Source: an uncultured Lachnospiraceae bacterium (GTDB lineage: Bacteria; Bacillota; Clostridia; Lachnospirales; Lachnospiraceae). Taken from it: a stretch of 13,434 nt of DNA. Below the pieces are notes generated by a model. The model made no database searches. It was not told where the DNA came from and was given only the letters and a program-made list of their open reading frames with translations. Below are positions 13,411-13,434 of this stretch, in pieces. Location: NCBI GenBank assembly GCA_905193085.1, contig CAJJNI010000053.1, forward strand, positions 1 through 13,434. The letters are read 5' to 3'. The first letter of the stretch is position 1; each line of letters begins with the position of its first letter. A program made the translations under genes and the position numbers.

Positions 13411-13434
13411 ATGCGTGAAAAAATGATGGAAAAG
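13411..13434 (+). CDS. Start of an unidentified gene, cut by the window end
   Basis: ATG at 13411 follows an excellent SD AAGGAGG (13394-13400). The eight visible codons read MREKMMEK, which is too little to name a family. A candidate promoter lies just upstream. Confidence 0.6.

Noticed and set aside
1..13434. CRISPR array, tRNA, rRNA, insertion sequence or prophage genes
   Set aside because: No regularly spaced repeats, cloverleaf, rRNA-like sequence, transposase or integrase was seen on either strand.

Overview
The window looks like a chromosomal segment of a low-GC, AT-rich Clostridia bacterium, most likely a motile Lachnospiraceae-type gut commensal. The grounds are the strongly A/T-biased codon use, AGGAGG-type ribosome binding sites, a type III (GlnN) glutamine synthetase, an HD-GYP regulator, a YjfB motility-family protein and several secreted dockerin proteins. 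I do not assign a genus.

Layout from left to right. Positions 2-931 hold the 3' part of a secreted protein with two C-type lectin domains and a C-terminal dockerin, closed by a terminator. Positions 1038-1246 hold what may be the wreck of an AAA-ATPase-like (DUF1703-type) gene. Next come an uncharacterised helical, HTH-like protein (1253-1876) and a von Willebrand A-domain protein (1975-2628), which form a conserved-looking but functionally unknown pair. Fused to the tail of the vWA gene is a broken BspA-type leucine-rich-repeat surface protein gene with a C-terminal dockerin (2612-4956). It has lost its start and has one frameshift and one nonsense codon.

Positions 4957-5469 are non-coding and structured: a comparatively GC-rich multi-hairpin block, a small AT hairpin, a possible 8-codon leader ORF and a strong intrinsic terminator. 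Then comes glnN (5470-7584) with its own terminator. An extended -10 promoter precedes a two-gene unit: a secreted right-handed beta-helix protein with dockerin (7920-10529) and, 26 nt later, an HD-GYP protein with an unusual C-terminal receiver domain (10556-12010). A bidirectional terminator at 12044-12079 separates that unit from a convergent small YjfB-family gene (12091-12276, minus strand), which has its own near-consensus promoter. A secreted protein with an N-terminal dockerin and a C-terminal CAP/SCP domain follows (12485-13264). The window closes with the first eight codons of a further gene (13411 onward).

Common thread: four genes in 13 kb (one broken) carry a dockerin of the same flavour, whose helices read like LKAALGI. 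They sit among housekeeping (GlnN) and cyclic-di-GMP/motility (HD-GYP, YjfB) genes. No cohesin or scaffoldin is visible here, so any docking partner must be encoded elsewhere. The secreted set (lectin, LRR adhesin, beta-helix glycan-active candidate, CAP) suggests a surface or extracellular programme for binding and processing glycans.
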